A stretch of DNA of 21,355 nucleotides from JAWXCH01 sp034440595 (GCA_034440595.1 JAWXCH010000566.1:1-21355), one strand, 5' to 3'; numbered from the stretch's first letter, positions 10,770 through 20,050 are shown. Numbers and translations: made by a program. Notes: a model not told the origin generated them from the letters alone.

Positions 10770-10788
10770 GCGCGCGAAGATCGCGCGC
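10770..10788 (+). repeat. GC-rich hairpin between prkA and the DUF444 gene
   Basis: GCGCGCGA and TCGCGCGC pair perfectly around loop AGA, nine bases after the prkA stop. G-T and C-G pairs could extend the stem a little. No T-run follows, so a simple terminator is unlikely. It may be an mRNA-stabilising or processing hairpin inside the operon. Confidence 0.55.
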
Positions 10789-10884
10789 TGGTGCGGCACA
10801 AGATAGAGTGAGAATGTTTTAGCACAATGCATTCACCATAAGCTGACAACTTCGGCCACCGACGAAATGTCGAAGGGAGTCGTC

Positions 10885-11997
10885 ATGATTCAAAAAATCG
10901 ACCAAGACCAACGCCGCTTCAAGCAGATTGTTCGTGGCAAGATCCGCGAGAATCTGAAGAAGTACATTACCCAAGGGGAAATGATCGGCCGCAAGGGGCG
11001 CGAGTTGGTCAGTATTCCGATTCCACAATTGGACGTACCTCACTTCCGCTACGGCAAAAACGGCTCGGGCGGTGTTGCCCAAGGGGAAGGCGAAGACGGC
11101 CAGCCGATCGCGGGGGGCGGACAGCAGCCCGGCGATGGTACCGGCTCGGCGGGTAGCGATCCGGGTCAGCACATTCTGGAGGTCGAGATTTCGCTTGAAG
11201 AGCTGGCCACCATTTTGGGCGACGAGCTAGCACTACCGCGCATTCAGCCGAAGGGAAAAGCCAACATCGAGCAAGAAAAATCCCGCTACACCAGCATCCG
11301 CCGTACAGGACCCGAGTCGCTACGACACTTCAAGCGAACCTACATGGAAGCGCTGCGGCGACATATTTCGTCGAATTCCTATAGCGCAAGTTCGCCGTAC
11401 ATCGTGCCCATTCCCGACGACAAGCGATACCGTTCTTGGAGTACCGTAAACGAGCCAGACGCCAGCGCTGCGGTCATTTACATGATGGATGTCTCCGGCT
11501 CGATGACAGACGAGCAAAAACAAATCGTTCGGACCGAATCTTTTTGGATCGATACCTGGCTCTCCAGTCAATACAAAGGGGTCGAAACTCGCTACATCAT
11601 CCATGACGCGGCGGCTCGCGAAGTGGATGAAGAAACGTTCTATCGCACCCGCGAAAGTGGCGGTACACGGATCAGCACGGCCTACAAAGTTTGCTTGGAA
11701 TTGATCGCACAGCGGTTTCCGGTCGCCGATTGGAATATCTACTGCTTTCAGTTCTCCGACGGAGACAACTGGGGCGAAGACAACGAACAGAGCATCCGCC
11801 TGCTGCGCGACGAAATTCTGCCGCAGGTGAACCAATTTTGCTACGGCCAAGTCGAAAGCCCTTATGGAAGTGGTGAGTACCTGCGATCACTCCGCAACGA
11901 ATTCGGCGACGAACATGCCAAGCTGGTGCTTTCTGAGATTGAAAACAAAGAGGGCATTTACGATTCGATCAAGGCGTTTTTAGGTTCTGGTAAATAG
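10885..11997 (+). CDS. yeaH: DUF444 / YeaH-YhbH family VWA-domain protein
   Basis: I chose the ATG at 10885 because AAGGGAG (10872-10878) sits six bases upstream; the ATG at 10867 has no ribosome site and would add six residues. This gives 370 aa, near the size of Bacillus YhbH. The N-terminus (MIQKIDQDQRRFKQIVRGKI) is charged and helical, followed by a Gly/Gln-rich linker. The VWA-like half carries the metal-site motif DVSGS at 202-206, preceded by VIYMM, then SGGTRISTAY and FQFSDGDNWGEDN. Members accompany PrkA and SpoVR in many genomes and are required with them for stress or sporulation phenotypes; the biochemical role is unknown. It lies 124 bp after prkA and 87 bp before spoVR, so the three genes are likely one transcript. 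Confidence 0.95.
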   Translation: MIQKIDQDQRRFKQIVRGKIRENLKKYITQGEMIGRKGRELVSIPIPQLDVPHFRYGKNGSGGVAQGEGEDGQPIAGGGQQPGDGTGSAGSDPGQHILEVEISLEELATILGDELALPRIQPKGKANIEQEKSRYTSIRRTGPESLRHFKRTYMEALRRHISSNSYSASSPYIVPIPDDKRYRSWSTVNEPDASAAVIYMMDVSGSMTDEQKQIVRTESFWIDTWLSSQYKGVETRYIIHDAAAREVDEETFYRTRESGGTRISTAYKVCLELIAQRFPVADWNIYCFQFSDGDNWGEDNEQSIRLLRDEILPQVNQFCYGQVESPYGSGEYLRSLRNEFGDEHAKLVLSEIENKEGIYDSIKAFLGSGK

Positions 11998-12084
11998 TCG
12001 TCGAGGCAGAACATTGCGACAGCATTTGGAACCAGATTTGCATACGAAAAAAGCTGTACCGTAAATCAGTGAAGGGCCAAAACA

Positions 12085-13587
<1,503 letters not shown>

Positions 13588-13640
13588 GTTGCACGCATAA
13601 ACTGCTGCTGTGGAGAGACAAACCGAAAACAACCTTTCGC

Positions 13641-13691
13641 CTGAAACGTCACGCTGGCAGAAAAATCCCTGCCAGATCGATGCCGTTTCAG
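13641..13691 (+). repeat. Nested two-stem structure after spoVR
   Basis: An outer 8-bp stem (CTGAAACG 13641-13648 with CGTTTCAG 13684-13691) encloses an inner 7-bp stem (CTGGCAG 13654-13660 with CTGCCAG 13669-13675). They are separated by a 5/8-base internal loop and capped by an 8-base A-rich loop. All 15 pairs are perfect. No T-run follows, so it looks more like an RNA structural element between spoVR and the next gene than a simple terminator. Confidence 0.6.
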
Positions 13692-13769
13692 ATCGAAACT
13701 GTACTTTTGTCGTTAAAGTTCCGATATCAATGATTGGCACCTCGCGTTTTGAAAAAGGGGCCGCGTAAC

Positions 13770-14249
13770 ATGAATGCACTAAGAGCCGAGGCAAAATCCG
13801 CATTAGGTCCGCTCGGGCTATTTTCCAACGACCGGCACATTCTGAGTGTGGCGGTTGCCGATTACCAACTCGAATGCGAGCTGACCCATCTCGATCAATT
13901 GGCGTGTGCTTTTGACCGCTTGGAGGTGACCTGCGACTCGCTCCAGAGCAGCTCTCTGCAACAGCTTACTCAATTGGCCGAAAAACTGGCCGCTCGCCTG
14001 ACCTATCTGCTGGAACCGATCAAAACGATCGAGGTCGACTCGCAGAACGTCGTTGTCCAAATGCGGTCCAATCCCCCGCAAAAGAATGACGATGGTACGT
14101 TTTACTATGAGTTGAACGTCCGGCAAGGTGGCGTTTTGAGCCTGCGACGCTTCCACAAGGTCGCCGGCTCTCCCCGTGCTACTGTGGCAGCCGAAGTGAC
14201 TCGCGAGGTTTTCCTACGTCTGGTCGATGATTTTTCGTCGCTGGCGTAG
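13770..14249 (+). CDS. Conserved-looking protein of unknown function downstream of spoVR
   Basis: This 159-aa protein starts at the ATG at 13770, nine bases after AAGGGG (13755-13760); an upstream TTG in frame is rejected because it precedes the ribosome site. I do not recognise the family. It lacks a signal peptide, membrane helix or cysteine-rich motif. Most of it looks like alternating helix and strand: an amphipathic helix with Leu/Glu/Arg around residues 50-85, then strand-rich IEVDSQNVVVQMRS and GTFYYELNVRQGGVLSLRRF. That pattern suggests a small alpha/beta fold. It lies 182 bp after spoVR in the same direction, with a structured element between. It may be part of the PrkA-DUF444-SpoVR unit or an independent gene. 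Confidence 0.72.
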   Translation: MNALRAEAKSALGPLGLFSNDRHILSVAVADYQLECELTHLDQLACAFDRLEVTCDSLQSSSLQQLTQLAEKLAARLTYLLEPIKTIEVDSQNVVVQMRSNPPQKNDDGTFYYELNVRQGGVLSLRRFHKVAGSPRATVAAEVTREVFLRLVDDFSSLA

Positions 14250-14308
14250 CTCGCTGGTGCCAAATTGTGCCCATCAAACGGATAGAATCCTCGCGCGTCC
14301 GTACAACA

Positions 14309-14325
14309 CTTTCACGTAGTGAAAG
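14309..14325. repeat. Short perfect hairpin (CTTTCAC-GTA-GTGAAAG)
   Basis: Seven perfect pairs close a 3-base loop, 60 bp after the stop of the 159-aa protein gene. It directly precedes the larger repeats listed next and may be a third module of the same repeat cluster. Confidence 0.5.
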
Positions 14326-14333
14326 GTAGCAAT

Positions 14334-14404
14334 ACACTAACCCGAAGCGCCAGCGAGGCGCAGCGCATGTGGCGAATTTCCTCGCTGGCGCGTCGGGTTA
14401 GTGT
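14334..14404. repeat. Palindromic repeat family B, copy 1 (25-nt arms)
   Basis: Arms at 14334-14358 and 14380-14404 pair at 24 of 25 positions around a 21-base loop. The arm core reads AACCCGAAGCGCCAGCGAGG on the left and CCTCGCTGGCGCGTCGGGTT on the right. A related copy, including a recognisable loop, occurs at 20051-20112, so this is a dispersed element and not just a terminator. Confidence 0.85.
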
Positions 14405-14425
14405 GAAATGTTTAATCGCAGCGAA

Positions 14426-14448
14426 CACTGGCGGAGCCAGTGGCACAC
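14426..14448 (+). repeat. Palindromic repeat family A, copy 1
   Basis: The 17-base hairpin CACTGGCGGAGCCAGTG is followed by GCACAC. It lies just beyond the stop codon of the ImmA-like gene, which reads towards it. The same unit recurs at 20027 and 20136, inverted at 17592 and degenerate at 17692. Confidence 0.85.
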
Positions 14449-14455
14449 ATCGGCT

Positions 14456-15223
14456 TTAATCAAAATCCTCCGTCTCAATTTGTCGCAGCAGAATCTCGCG
14501 TTTCCAGTCTGGCTCGTGGATTGGCCAGCAACGAAGCGTTTCTTGCTCTATATCGGCCCACTTAGCATCCGGCGGGGGTGATTCTGTCGCGTCGGTGCAG
14601 GGGTGCAGATGATGTTGCTGCCACAGTGCCCGTTCTGCCTTGGAGAGCGGGGGAGCACGTCGTCCGGCGGACGACCTTCGCCAGGACATTTTTCCCTGAT
14701 CAAAGACCGTCACGATTCGCAGCCCTGGCCGGTCCAGCATCCGGCGCGCGATCAACTCGTGACTGGCGGTCGGATAACGGTCCTTCAAATGCAGCAAATC
14801 AAACTTGGAATCAGCGCAGTCCTCCGCAAACCAGCACGTCGGCACGATCAGCCGGCCAGCCAATAGATTGGCCACCTGCTCCCGTTCGCCAGCCGCCTCC
14901 TCGGGGTCAACTCCTAGCAGTTGAAAAACTCGCCACGACCATTGCTCTCCCAATTCATGGGCCACAGCCCAATGGATCCGCTCCACACGTGGATCGCGCC
15001 GCAGAAAAATCGTCGGCCGCTCGGCTCGGCCGGTCCCACGTCCAAAACGCACCAACCGTGCTCGGCCTGTCTGGCGATCGTCCCAGGCCAATTGTATTCC
15101 CAACCGGCTGGCGATTCGCACCGCGTCGACGGGCGGCTCAGCAACTCCTGCTGAAGCGAGAATTTCCTCCGCCGTTTTGTCCAAAGCGGCGGCCATTTCG
15201 GTGGTTGATAATTCTGCAAGCAT
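14456..15223 (-). CDS. ImmA/IrrE-like metallopeptidase with altered HExxH motif
   Basis: This 255-aa protein starts at an ATG preceded by GGGAG five bases upstream. The N-terminal half shows the ImmA/IrrE pattern: helix-turn PVDAVRIASRLGI, then WAVAHELGEQ (His89, Glu90), then EREQVANLLAGRLIVP with Glu115 in the place of the usual third metal ligand. In this family the motif is HExxH; here the second His position is Glu93, followed by Gln94. The enzyme may therefore bind metal differently or be inactive. Family members cleave DNA-binding repressors or regulate stress genes, often next to an XRE-type partner, but no such partner is adjacent here. The roughly 80-residue C-terminal extension is charged and unrecognised. 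It is the only minus-strand gene in the right half of the window. Confidence 0.82.
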   Translation of the reverse strand: MLAELSTTEMAAALDKTAEEILASAGVAEPPVDAVRIASRLGIQLAWDDRQTGRARLVRFGRGTGRAERPTIFLRRDPRVERIHWAVAHELGEQWSWRVFQLLGVDPEEAAGEREQVANLLAGRLIVPTCWFAEDCADSKFDLLHLKDRYPTASHELIARRMLDRPGLRIVTVFDQGKMSWRRSSAGRRAPPLSKAERALWQQHHLHPCTDATESPPPDAKWADIEQETLRCWPIHEPDWKREILLRQIETEDFD

Positions 15224-15294
15224 CGGCGCTCCCTGGCACTAAGAAGTCAGGATTGCTTCGGTCGAACCCGGACACTTATCTCTCAAATATAGTG

Positions 15295-15304
15295 TACATA
15301 TGTA
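15295..15304. promoter_or_regulatory. Palindrome overlapping the -10 box of the ImmA-like gene
   Basis: TACATATGTA is a perfect 10-bp palindrome covering four bases of the -10 hexamer. A regulator bound there would block the promoter, so it is a candidate operator, though short AT-rich palindromes also arise by chance. Confidence 0.35.
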
Positions 15305-15329
15305 TATATTATTGGCGTGAATTTGTCAA
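15301..15329 (-). promoter_or_regulatory. Strong sigma70-like promoter for the ImmA-like gene
   Basis: On the minus strand a perfect TTGACA (15329-15324) is followed after exactly 17 bases by TATACA (15306-15301). The surrounding DNA is AT-rich, and the start codon lies about 75 bases downstream. It is the best promoter match I noticed in the window. Confidence 0.6.
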
Positions 15330-15460
15330 TGAGCCAAGCTTTATGGCACATTCGTCACCCCGCATGCCGCTTTCACACGTAACTGCCTCTTCCCCATTCA
15401 GTTAGAGCCAAGGTAAGATGAACTGCTTGCCACAAATTCAGATGATTAAAGGATCTTGCG

Positions 15461-16846
15461 TTGCTTACCTCGCCAAAATTGCCTGTGCTCCAACCGCAAA
15501 TCAAAGGGACGTACGCCTTTGTCAGCCTGGGATGCCCAAAAAATCTCGTCGATAGCGAGCGTATGCTCGGCCTGCTGCAACTGGACGGGTACCGTCTGGT
15601 CGCCAATCCCGACGGGGCGGATTTTGTGATCGTGAACACCTGCGGCTTTATTGAGCGTGCCCGGGAGGAGTCCTTTTCGACGATCCGCGAGATGGTCGAG
15701 CTAAAAAAACAGGGGAAAACGCGCGGGGTGATCGTCTCTGGCTGTTTGGCCGAACGAGATAAAGAGTCACTGCTGACGACCTGCCCGGATGTCGACCAAT
15801 TGGTTGGGGTTTTCGGTCGCGAGCATGTGACCAAGGTTGCTGACCGGCTGATAGGGGGCTTGGAAGAGCAGCGCACCGTTTTTCGTCCAGCACCATCGCG
15901 GCCGCTGCCGGATACTGGTCGCCTGCGAATTACTCCGCGGCACTTTGCATTCTTAAAGATTTCCGAAGGGTGTGACCGGCTCTGTACGTTTTGTGCCATT
16001 CCCAAGATGCGTGGCAAGCATGCGACCAAGCCAATCGAAGAGGTATTGGCCGAAGCACGCGAACTGGCCGCCGATGGTGTGCGCGAACTGAATATCGTCG
16101 CGCAAGATACAACCTATTACGGCATGGATCTGTACGGCGAACCACGACTGGCCGAGCTTTTGACCGAACTGAACAAGGTCGAAGGGCTGGACTGGATTCG
16201 GATCATGTACCTGTATCCGATGTATTTCAGTGACGAGCTGATCGAGACTATTGCATCGAGCGACAAGATTCTGCCGTATTTGGACATGCCGCTGCAGCAT
16301 ATAAACGACACCATGCTCCGCCGCATGCAACGCCGCGTGAACCGCGCCGATACCGAGACCTTAATCGGCAAACTGCGAAAGCGGATTCCGAATCTGGTCA
16401 TGCGGACTACGTTCATCACCGGTTTTCCTGGCGAGACCGACGAGCAGTTTGAAGAAATGGCGGACTTTGTCGCCGAGCAAAAGTTCGAGCGACTTGGAGT
16501 CTTCACCTATTCGCTGGAAGGGGACACACCGGCCGCCAAGATTCCGGGCCACCTGCCAGACGAGGTCAAAGAGGATCGCCGTCAACGAATTATGTCGATC
16601 CAGCAGCAGATCGCATTTGATTGGAACGACGCTCAGGTGGGCAAACGCTGGGACGTGCTGTTGGATTCAGCGGTCCCAGGGGAGAAGAACGCCTATATTG
16701 GCCGTGCATTTGCCGATGCCCCGGATGTGGATGGCGTAGTGTATGTCACCGGAAAGAAGCTCGCCGTCGGGCAGATTGTCCCTTGCGAGATCGTGGCCAC
16801 CAGCGACTACGATCTGGTCGGTGTGGCGGTTGGTAACGGTCGATAG
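15461..16846 (+). CDS. rimO: Ribosomal protein S12 methylthiotransferase RimO
   Basis: RimO is a radical-SAM enzyme that methylthiolates an Asp of ribosomal protein S12. The 461-aa protein shows the UPF0004 domain with SLGCPKNLVDSE (Cys25), VNTCGFI (Cys61) and SGCLAE (Cys95), the ligands of the auxiliary cluster. The radical-SAM motif is CDRLCTFC (Cys171, Cys175, Cys178), and a TRAM-like C-terminus follows. The CPKN-VDSE signature separates RimO from the tRNA enzyme MiaB. The start is a TTG: a stop lies six codons upstream in frame, no ATG is available in between, and AAAGGA (15448-15453) sits seven bases before it. The gene is followed 127 bp later by pgsA in the same direction. Confidence 0.97.
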   Translation: MLTSPKLPVLQPQIKGTYAFVSLGCPKNLVDSERMLGLLQLDGYRLVANPDGADFVIVNTCGFIERAREESFSTIREMVELKKQGKTRGVIVSGCLAERDKESLLTTCPDVDQLVGVFGREHVTKVADRLIGGLEEQRTVFRPAPSRPLPDTGRLRITPRHFAFLKISEGCDRLCTFCAIPKMRGKHATKPIEEVLAEARELAADGVRELNIVAQDTTYYGMDLYGEPRLAELLTELNKVEGLDWIRIMYLYPMYFSDELIETIASSDKILPYLDMPLQHINDTMLRRMQRRVNRADTETLIGKLRKRIPNLVMRTTFITGFPGETDEQFEEMADFVAEQKFERLGVFTYSLEGDTPAAKIPGHLPDEVKEDRRQRIMSIQQQIAFDWNDAQVGKRWDVLLDSAVPGEKNAYIGRAFADAPDVDGVVYVTGKKLAVGQIVPCEIVATSDYDLVGVAVGNGR

Positions 16847-16973
16847 GCCTGCAAGATCACTGCCGGGGTCAGTATTGCAACCGGCTTTTGGTCGACAAAC
16901 GTTCCGGATAAGATACGATTGAAACAGCAGTCGCACATTCTTAAAACTCACGGCATAACCCAGCACGTTCGCT

Positions 16974-17573
16974 ATGGCTACCAGCACAGATCCCTCAAAG
17001 CGATCGCAGCTTGACCACCGTGCGGTGTTCAATATTCCGAATCAACTCACTAGCCTGCGGCTATTGCTGTCGATCGTATTGTTCGTGCTGATCGAGTACG
17101 AATACTTCTTGGCCGCAATGGTCGTCTTCATGGTCGCTGCCGGCACCGATTGGCTGGACGGCTACTGGGCTAGGAAATACGGCCAGGTGACAACACTTGG
17201 TCGGATTCTCGATCCGTTTGTCGATAAGGTGATCATCTGCGGGACGTTTATTTTCTTGGTAGCCGAGCCAAAATCGGGTCTGGTCGCGTGGATGGCAGTG
17301 GTGGTCGTTGGCCGAGAGTTGCTAGTGACTGCTCTGCGTGGATTTCTGGAAGGGGAGGGGATCGACTTTAGCGCGGCCATGTCGGGCAAGCTGAAAATGG
17401 TCCTCCAATGTGCGGCCGCAGCGTTCAGCTTGTATCGACTCAGTTACGGCCAGGACACGCCACCAGAGTGGGTGCAAATGGGACTGATGCTCTCCATCTG
17501 GAGTGCAATGATCCTGACCGTCTATTCTGGTGTGATGTACGTGCTGGCAGCAATTCGGTTACTGCGGCGTTAA
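16974..17573 (+). CDS. pgsA: CDP-diacylglycerol-glycerol-3-phosphate 3-phosphatidyltransferase
   Basis: This inner-membrane enzyme makes phosphatidylglycerophosphate, the committed step to phosphatidylglycerol and cardiolipin. The CDP-alcohol phosphotransferase signature is complete: Asp59, Asp62-Gly63, Ala66-Arg67, Gly76, Asp80 and Asp84. The start of the protein (NIPNQLTSLRLLLS) is typical of PgsA, and several hydrophobic segments follow. At 199 aa it has the usual length. It sits after rimO, with 127 bp between, and is followed by a spacer holding an inverted-repeat element. Confidence 0.94.
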   Translation: MATSTDPSKRSQLDHRAVFNIPNQLTSLRLLLSIVLFVLIEYEYFLAAMVVFMVAAGTDWLDGYWARKYGQVTTLGRILDPFVDKVIICGTFIFLVAEPKSGLVAWMAVVVVGRELLVTALRGFLEGEGIDFSAAMSGKLKMVLQCAAAAFSLYRLSYGQDTPPEWVQMGLMLSIWSAMILTVYSGVMYVLAAIRLLRR

Positions 17574-17591
17574 GGCAGCGGCAACTGAGGC

Positions 17592-17714
17592 GTGTGCCAC
17601 TGGCTTTGCCAGTGTGAAGCACGTAGGACTTTGAATCCGCTAGTCATTCGTTAGAGTCGGTAAACGAAGTGAATCCGGCAACATTGGAACCAACTTGCGG
17701 AGCCAGTGGCACAC
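17592..17714. repeat. 123-bp element bounded by 14-bp inverted family A ends
   Basis: GTGTGCCACTGGCT at 17592-17605 is the exact reverse complement of AGCCAGTGGCACAC at 17701-17714. The left end is a full inverted copy of the family A hairpin (17592-17614, loop bases changed). The right end is a degenerate copy whose left arm is lost. Inside lie a direct repeat TGAATCCG and a small inverted pair TTCGTT/AACGAA. It fills most of the pgsA-CPBP spacer and resembles a MITE- or BIME-like arrangement. Confidence 0.65.
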
Positions 17715-17729
17715 TCAACTTGAACTGAA

Positions 17730-18758
17730 ATGCCAGAGATATCCATTCCGCTCGCGATCGAGTATGCAATCTACGCGGTCGCAATTGCCGGCAGTTTGTT
17801 TGCCTGGATCTTGTTAGGCCGATGGTATTCTCGCACCGGCCAGATTCTGCCGTTCGAGCCGCGGCGCGCCGTCCCTTGGACCGCTATTGACCTGGTGCTG
17901 ATCCTGATGGCGCAACTGCTGCTTGGCTTATTGGTCATGCGGATCATGCAGCAGCGATTCGACATCAGTGGGGTACCAGAGATTGCGAATCTGGCGCGGC
18001 CAGAGCTACTCACGCTGCTATGGCTGTCGATTGGAGCGAGCATACTGACGGTGTTGTTCGCTGTGGCGCTCGTGGCCTTACGCTGCAATGCCGATCGAGA
18101 CGACCTCGGCCTGAACACCAAGGAGCTGCGTGCCGATCTGCGGCGAGGAGTAATTGCATTTGTACTCATTGCAACGCTCGTTTATGCTCTGCAAGCTGGA
18201 TTGTTTCATCTTTATCCTACGCCGCACCCATTTATCGATTTGCTGCGGAAACAACCGGATAATGAGTTATTCCTGGTTATCTTTGTGTCAGTAGTCATCG
18301 TGGCACCGATCTGCGAAGAGATATTATTTCGTGTCCTGCTTCAAGGTTGGCTCGAATCGGCCATGTCAGAGACCAGCATCCGTCAACCAGCCGCAGTCGA
18401 CGGGGCGGAAATGGCTGCTGAAACGGATGAAACTGAACGACGCCCGCAACCGACTGGACGCCTGCGGCCAATCAATTCGACCAACCCGTACGCTGCCTCA
18501 CAAGTAAACGCTGCCATCAATCCGGCGGCCTATATTGTTCAACCGCTGGAACTGTCGCGCCGTTTTGCCCCGGTGCTAATCAGTTCGATCGTCTTTGCGC
18601 TGGCGCACTTTGGGCATGGCCCGGCACCGATCCCGTTGTTTTTTTTGGCCTGCGCGCTGGGCTATCTTTACCAGCAGACGCATCGAATCTGGCCGTCGCT
18701 GGTGGTGCATACGCTGCTGAATTTGTGCTCATTGGCAATTCTGTGGGCCGAACTGTGA
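17730..18758 (+). CDS. CPBP-family intramembrane metalloprotease
   Basis: This 342-aa multi-pass membrane protein belongs to the CAAX protease/bacteriocin-processing (Abi) family. The active-site motifs are all visible: EEILFR (Glu196, Glu197, Arg201), FALAH (Phe289, His293) and HTLLN (His327, Asn331). Hydrophobic segments occur at about residues 10-30, 50-70, 90-115, 135-155, 180-195 and 285-340. Between the first and second motifs lies an unusually long hydrophilic insert (about residues 215-275) rich in Glu, Gln, Asn and Pro. Such proteases process prenylated or other membrane substrates; the substrate here is unknown. The start 16 bases after the repeat element has no strong ribosome site. 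Confidence 0.92.
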   Translation: MPEISIPLAIEYAIYAVAIAGSLFAWILLGRWYSRTGQILPFEPRRAVPWTAIDLVLILMAQLLLGLLVMRIMQQRFDISGVPEIANLARPELLTLLWLSIGASILTVLFAVALVALRCNADRDDLGLNTKELRADLRRGVIAFVLIATLVYALQAGLFHLYPTPHPFIDLLRKQPDNELFLVIFVSVVIVAPICEEILFRVLLQGWLESAMSETSIRQPAAVDGAEMAAETDETERRPQPTGRLRPINSTNPYAASQVNAAINPAAYIVQPLELSRRFAPVLISSIVFALAHFGHGPAPIPLFFLACALGYLYQQTHRIWPSLVVHTLLNLCSLAILWAEL

Positions 18759-18931
18759 AGCTAACGGCCACAGCAGCAGGTACAGTTCGCAGGCAGGACT
18801 CACTGTACATTACAAGGCTGCTTGTTTCCCGTACGTCTGATGACTTATAATCGTCGCAAAATGATCGGCGATGCGCGATTGTTTTTCCGTAGTCTTAACT
18901 CGTCTCCTAGAGTTTCAGAAAGCAAGCACCC

Positions 18932-20020
18932 ATGGCATTTGGATTCGGTATTGTCGGCTGCGGAATGATCTCTCGCTTTCATGCGCGTGCCATTGCAGAT
19001 TTGAAAGGGGCCAAACTGGTCGCTTGTTATAACACCTCTCTTGGACCGGCGCAGCGACTGGCCGAAGAGACCGGCTGCAAGGCGTACGCCGATCTGGATG
19101 CGATGCTTGCGGATCCAAACCTGGACATTGTGACCATTGCCACGCCGAGTGGTGCGCATCAAGAGCCTGCCATTGCCGCTGCCAAGGCCGGCAAGCATGT
19201 CATCATTGAAAAGCCGCTGGAGATCACGCTGAAACGCTGCGACGCGATCATCCAAGCCTGCCAAAAGTATGGGGTGAAGCTGGCGACAGTGTTTCCATCG
19301 CGCTTTCATCAGTCCAGCATTGAGATGAAACGCGCGATCGACGCTGAGCGTTTTGGACAACTTACTCTCGGCGATGCCTACGTCAAATGGTTTCGCACTC
19401 AGCAGTACTATGATAGCGGCAAATGGCGCGGCACCTGGGAACTGGATGGGGGTGGCGCGCTGATGAATCAAGCGGTCCATAGTGTGGACCTCTTGCAGTG
19501 GTTCATGGGGCCAGTTCTCGAAGTCACAGCACACGCGGCAACGCTGGCCCATGAGCGGATCGCGGTGGAAGATAACATTGTGGCCACCTTGAAATTTAAG
19601 AATGGCGCGCTCGGCGTCATTGAAGCCAGCACAGCCGTCTATCCGGGCTATCTGAAGCGGATCGAGATTCACGGTTCCGCTGGCAGTGCTGTCATGGAAG
19701 AAGAGGACATCAAGGTCTGGGACTTTGCCAAGAAACAAAAACGGGATGAAGCCATTCTGCAAAAGATGGCCGAGAAAAAAAGCGGGGGAGGGGGCGCCAG
19801 CGACCCCTCGGCCATTGGCCATCATGGGCACGCCAAACAATTCGCCGATTTTGTGGATGCCATCAAAAAGAATCGCGAACCGGCCATCGACGGTGCCGAA
19901 GGACGGCAGAGCATCGAAATCATCCTGGCTATTTACAAGGCCGCCGAGTCTGGCAAAACCGTGCAGTTGCCGTTGAAGGGTGACCCTACGCTGGCAGCCC
20001 GCAAGGTCAAGGCGAAGTAG
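18932..20020 (+). CDS. Gfo/Idh/MocA-family oxidoreductase
   Basis: This 362-aa NAD(P)-dependent dehydrogenase-like protein has an N-terminal Rossmann motif GIVGCG (residues 6-11). EKP at 93-95 is the usual catalytic/cofactor motif, and GGGALMNQAVHSVD with His183 and Asp186 occupies the active-site segment. The C-terminal region carries the sheet domain (GVIEASTAVYPGYLKRIEIHG). Members act on sugars, inositols and related compounds. No transport or sugar-kinase genes are adjacent, so the substrate cannot be inferred. No signal peptide or Tat motif is seen, so it is probably cytoplasmic, unlike many planctomycete paralogues. It ends six bases before a family A repeat. Confidence 0.94.
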   Translation: MAFGFGIVGCGMISRFHARAIADLKGAKLVACYNTSLGPAQRLAEETGCKAYADLDAMLADPNLDIVTIATPSGAHQEPAIAAAKAGKHVIIEKPLEITLKRCDAIIQACQKYGVKLATVFPSRFHQSSIEMKRAIDAERFGQLTLGDAYVKWFRTQQYYDSGKWRGTWELDGGGALMNQAVHSVDLLQWFMGPVLEVTAHAATLAHERIAVEDNIVATLKFKNGALGVIEASTAVYPGYLKRIEIHGSAGSAVMEEEDIKVWDFAKKQKRDEAILQKMAEKKSGGGGASDPSAIGHHGHAKQFADFVDAIKKNREPAIDGAEGRQSIEIILAIYKAAESGKTVQLPLKGDPTLAARKVKAK

Positions 20021-20026
20021 CGAACG

Positions 20027-20049
20027 CACTGGCGGAGCCAGTGGCATAC
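20027..20049 (+). repeat. Palindromic repeat family A, copy 2
   Basis: Identical to copy 1 over the hairpin CACTGGCGGAGCCAGTG, followed by GCATAC instead of GCACAC, and preceded by GCGAAC as in copy 1. It starts six bases after the oxidoreductase stop codon. Confidence 0.85.
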
Positions 20050-20050
20050 C

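Noticed and set aside
14250..14455. CRISPR array
   Set aside because: The repeats are palindromic, of two different kinds and not regularly spaced, and no cas genes are near.
14578..15405. 275-aa open frame on the plus strand
   Set aside because: Antisense to the ImmA-like gene, Pro/Arg/Ser-rich and without domain character; the minus-strand gene has a ribosome site, promoter and family motifs.
18845..20047. 400-aa open frame on the minus strand
   Set aside because: It lies entirely antisense to the clear Gfo/Idh/MocA oxidoreductase and shows no recognisable motif; it is a mirror frame of a high-GC3 gene.
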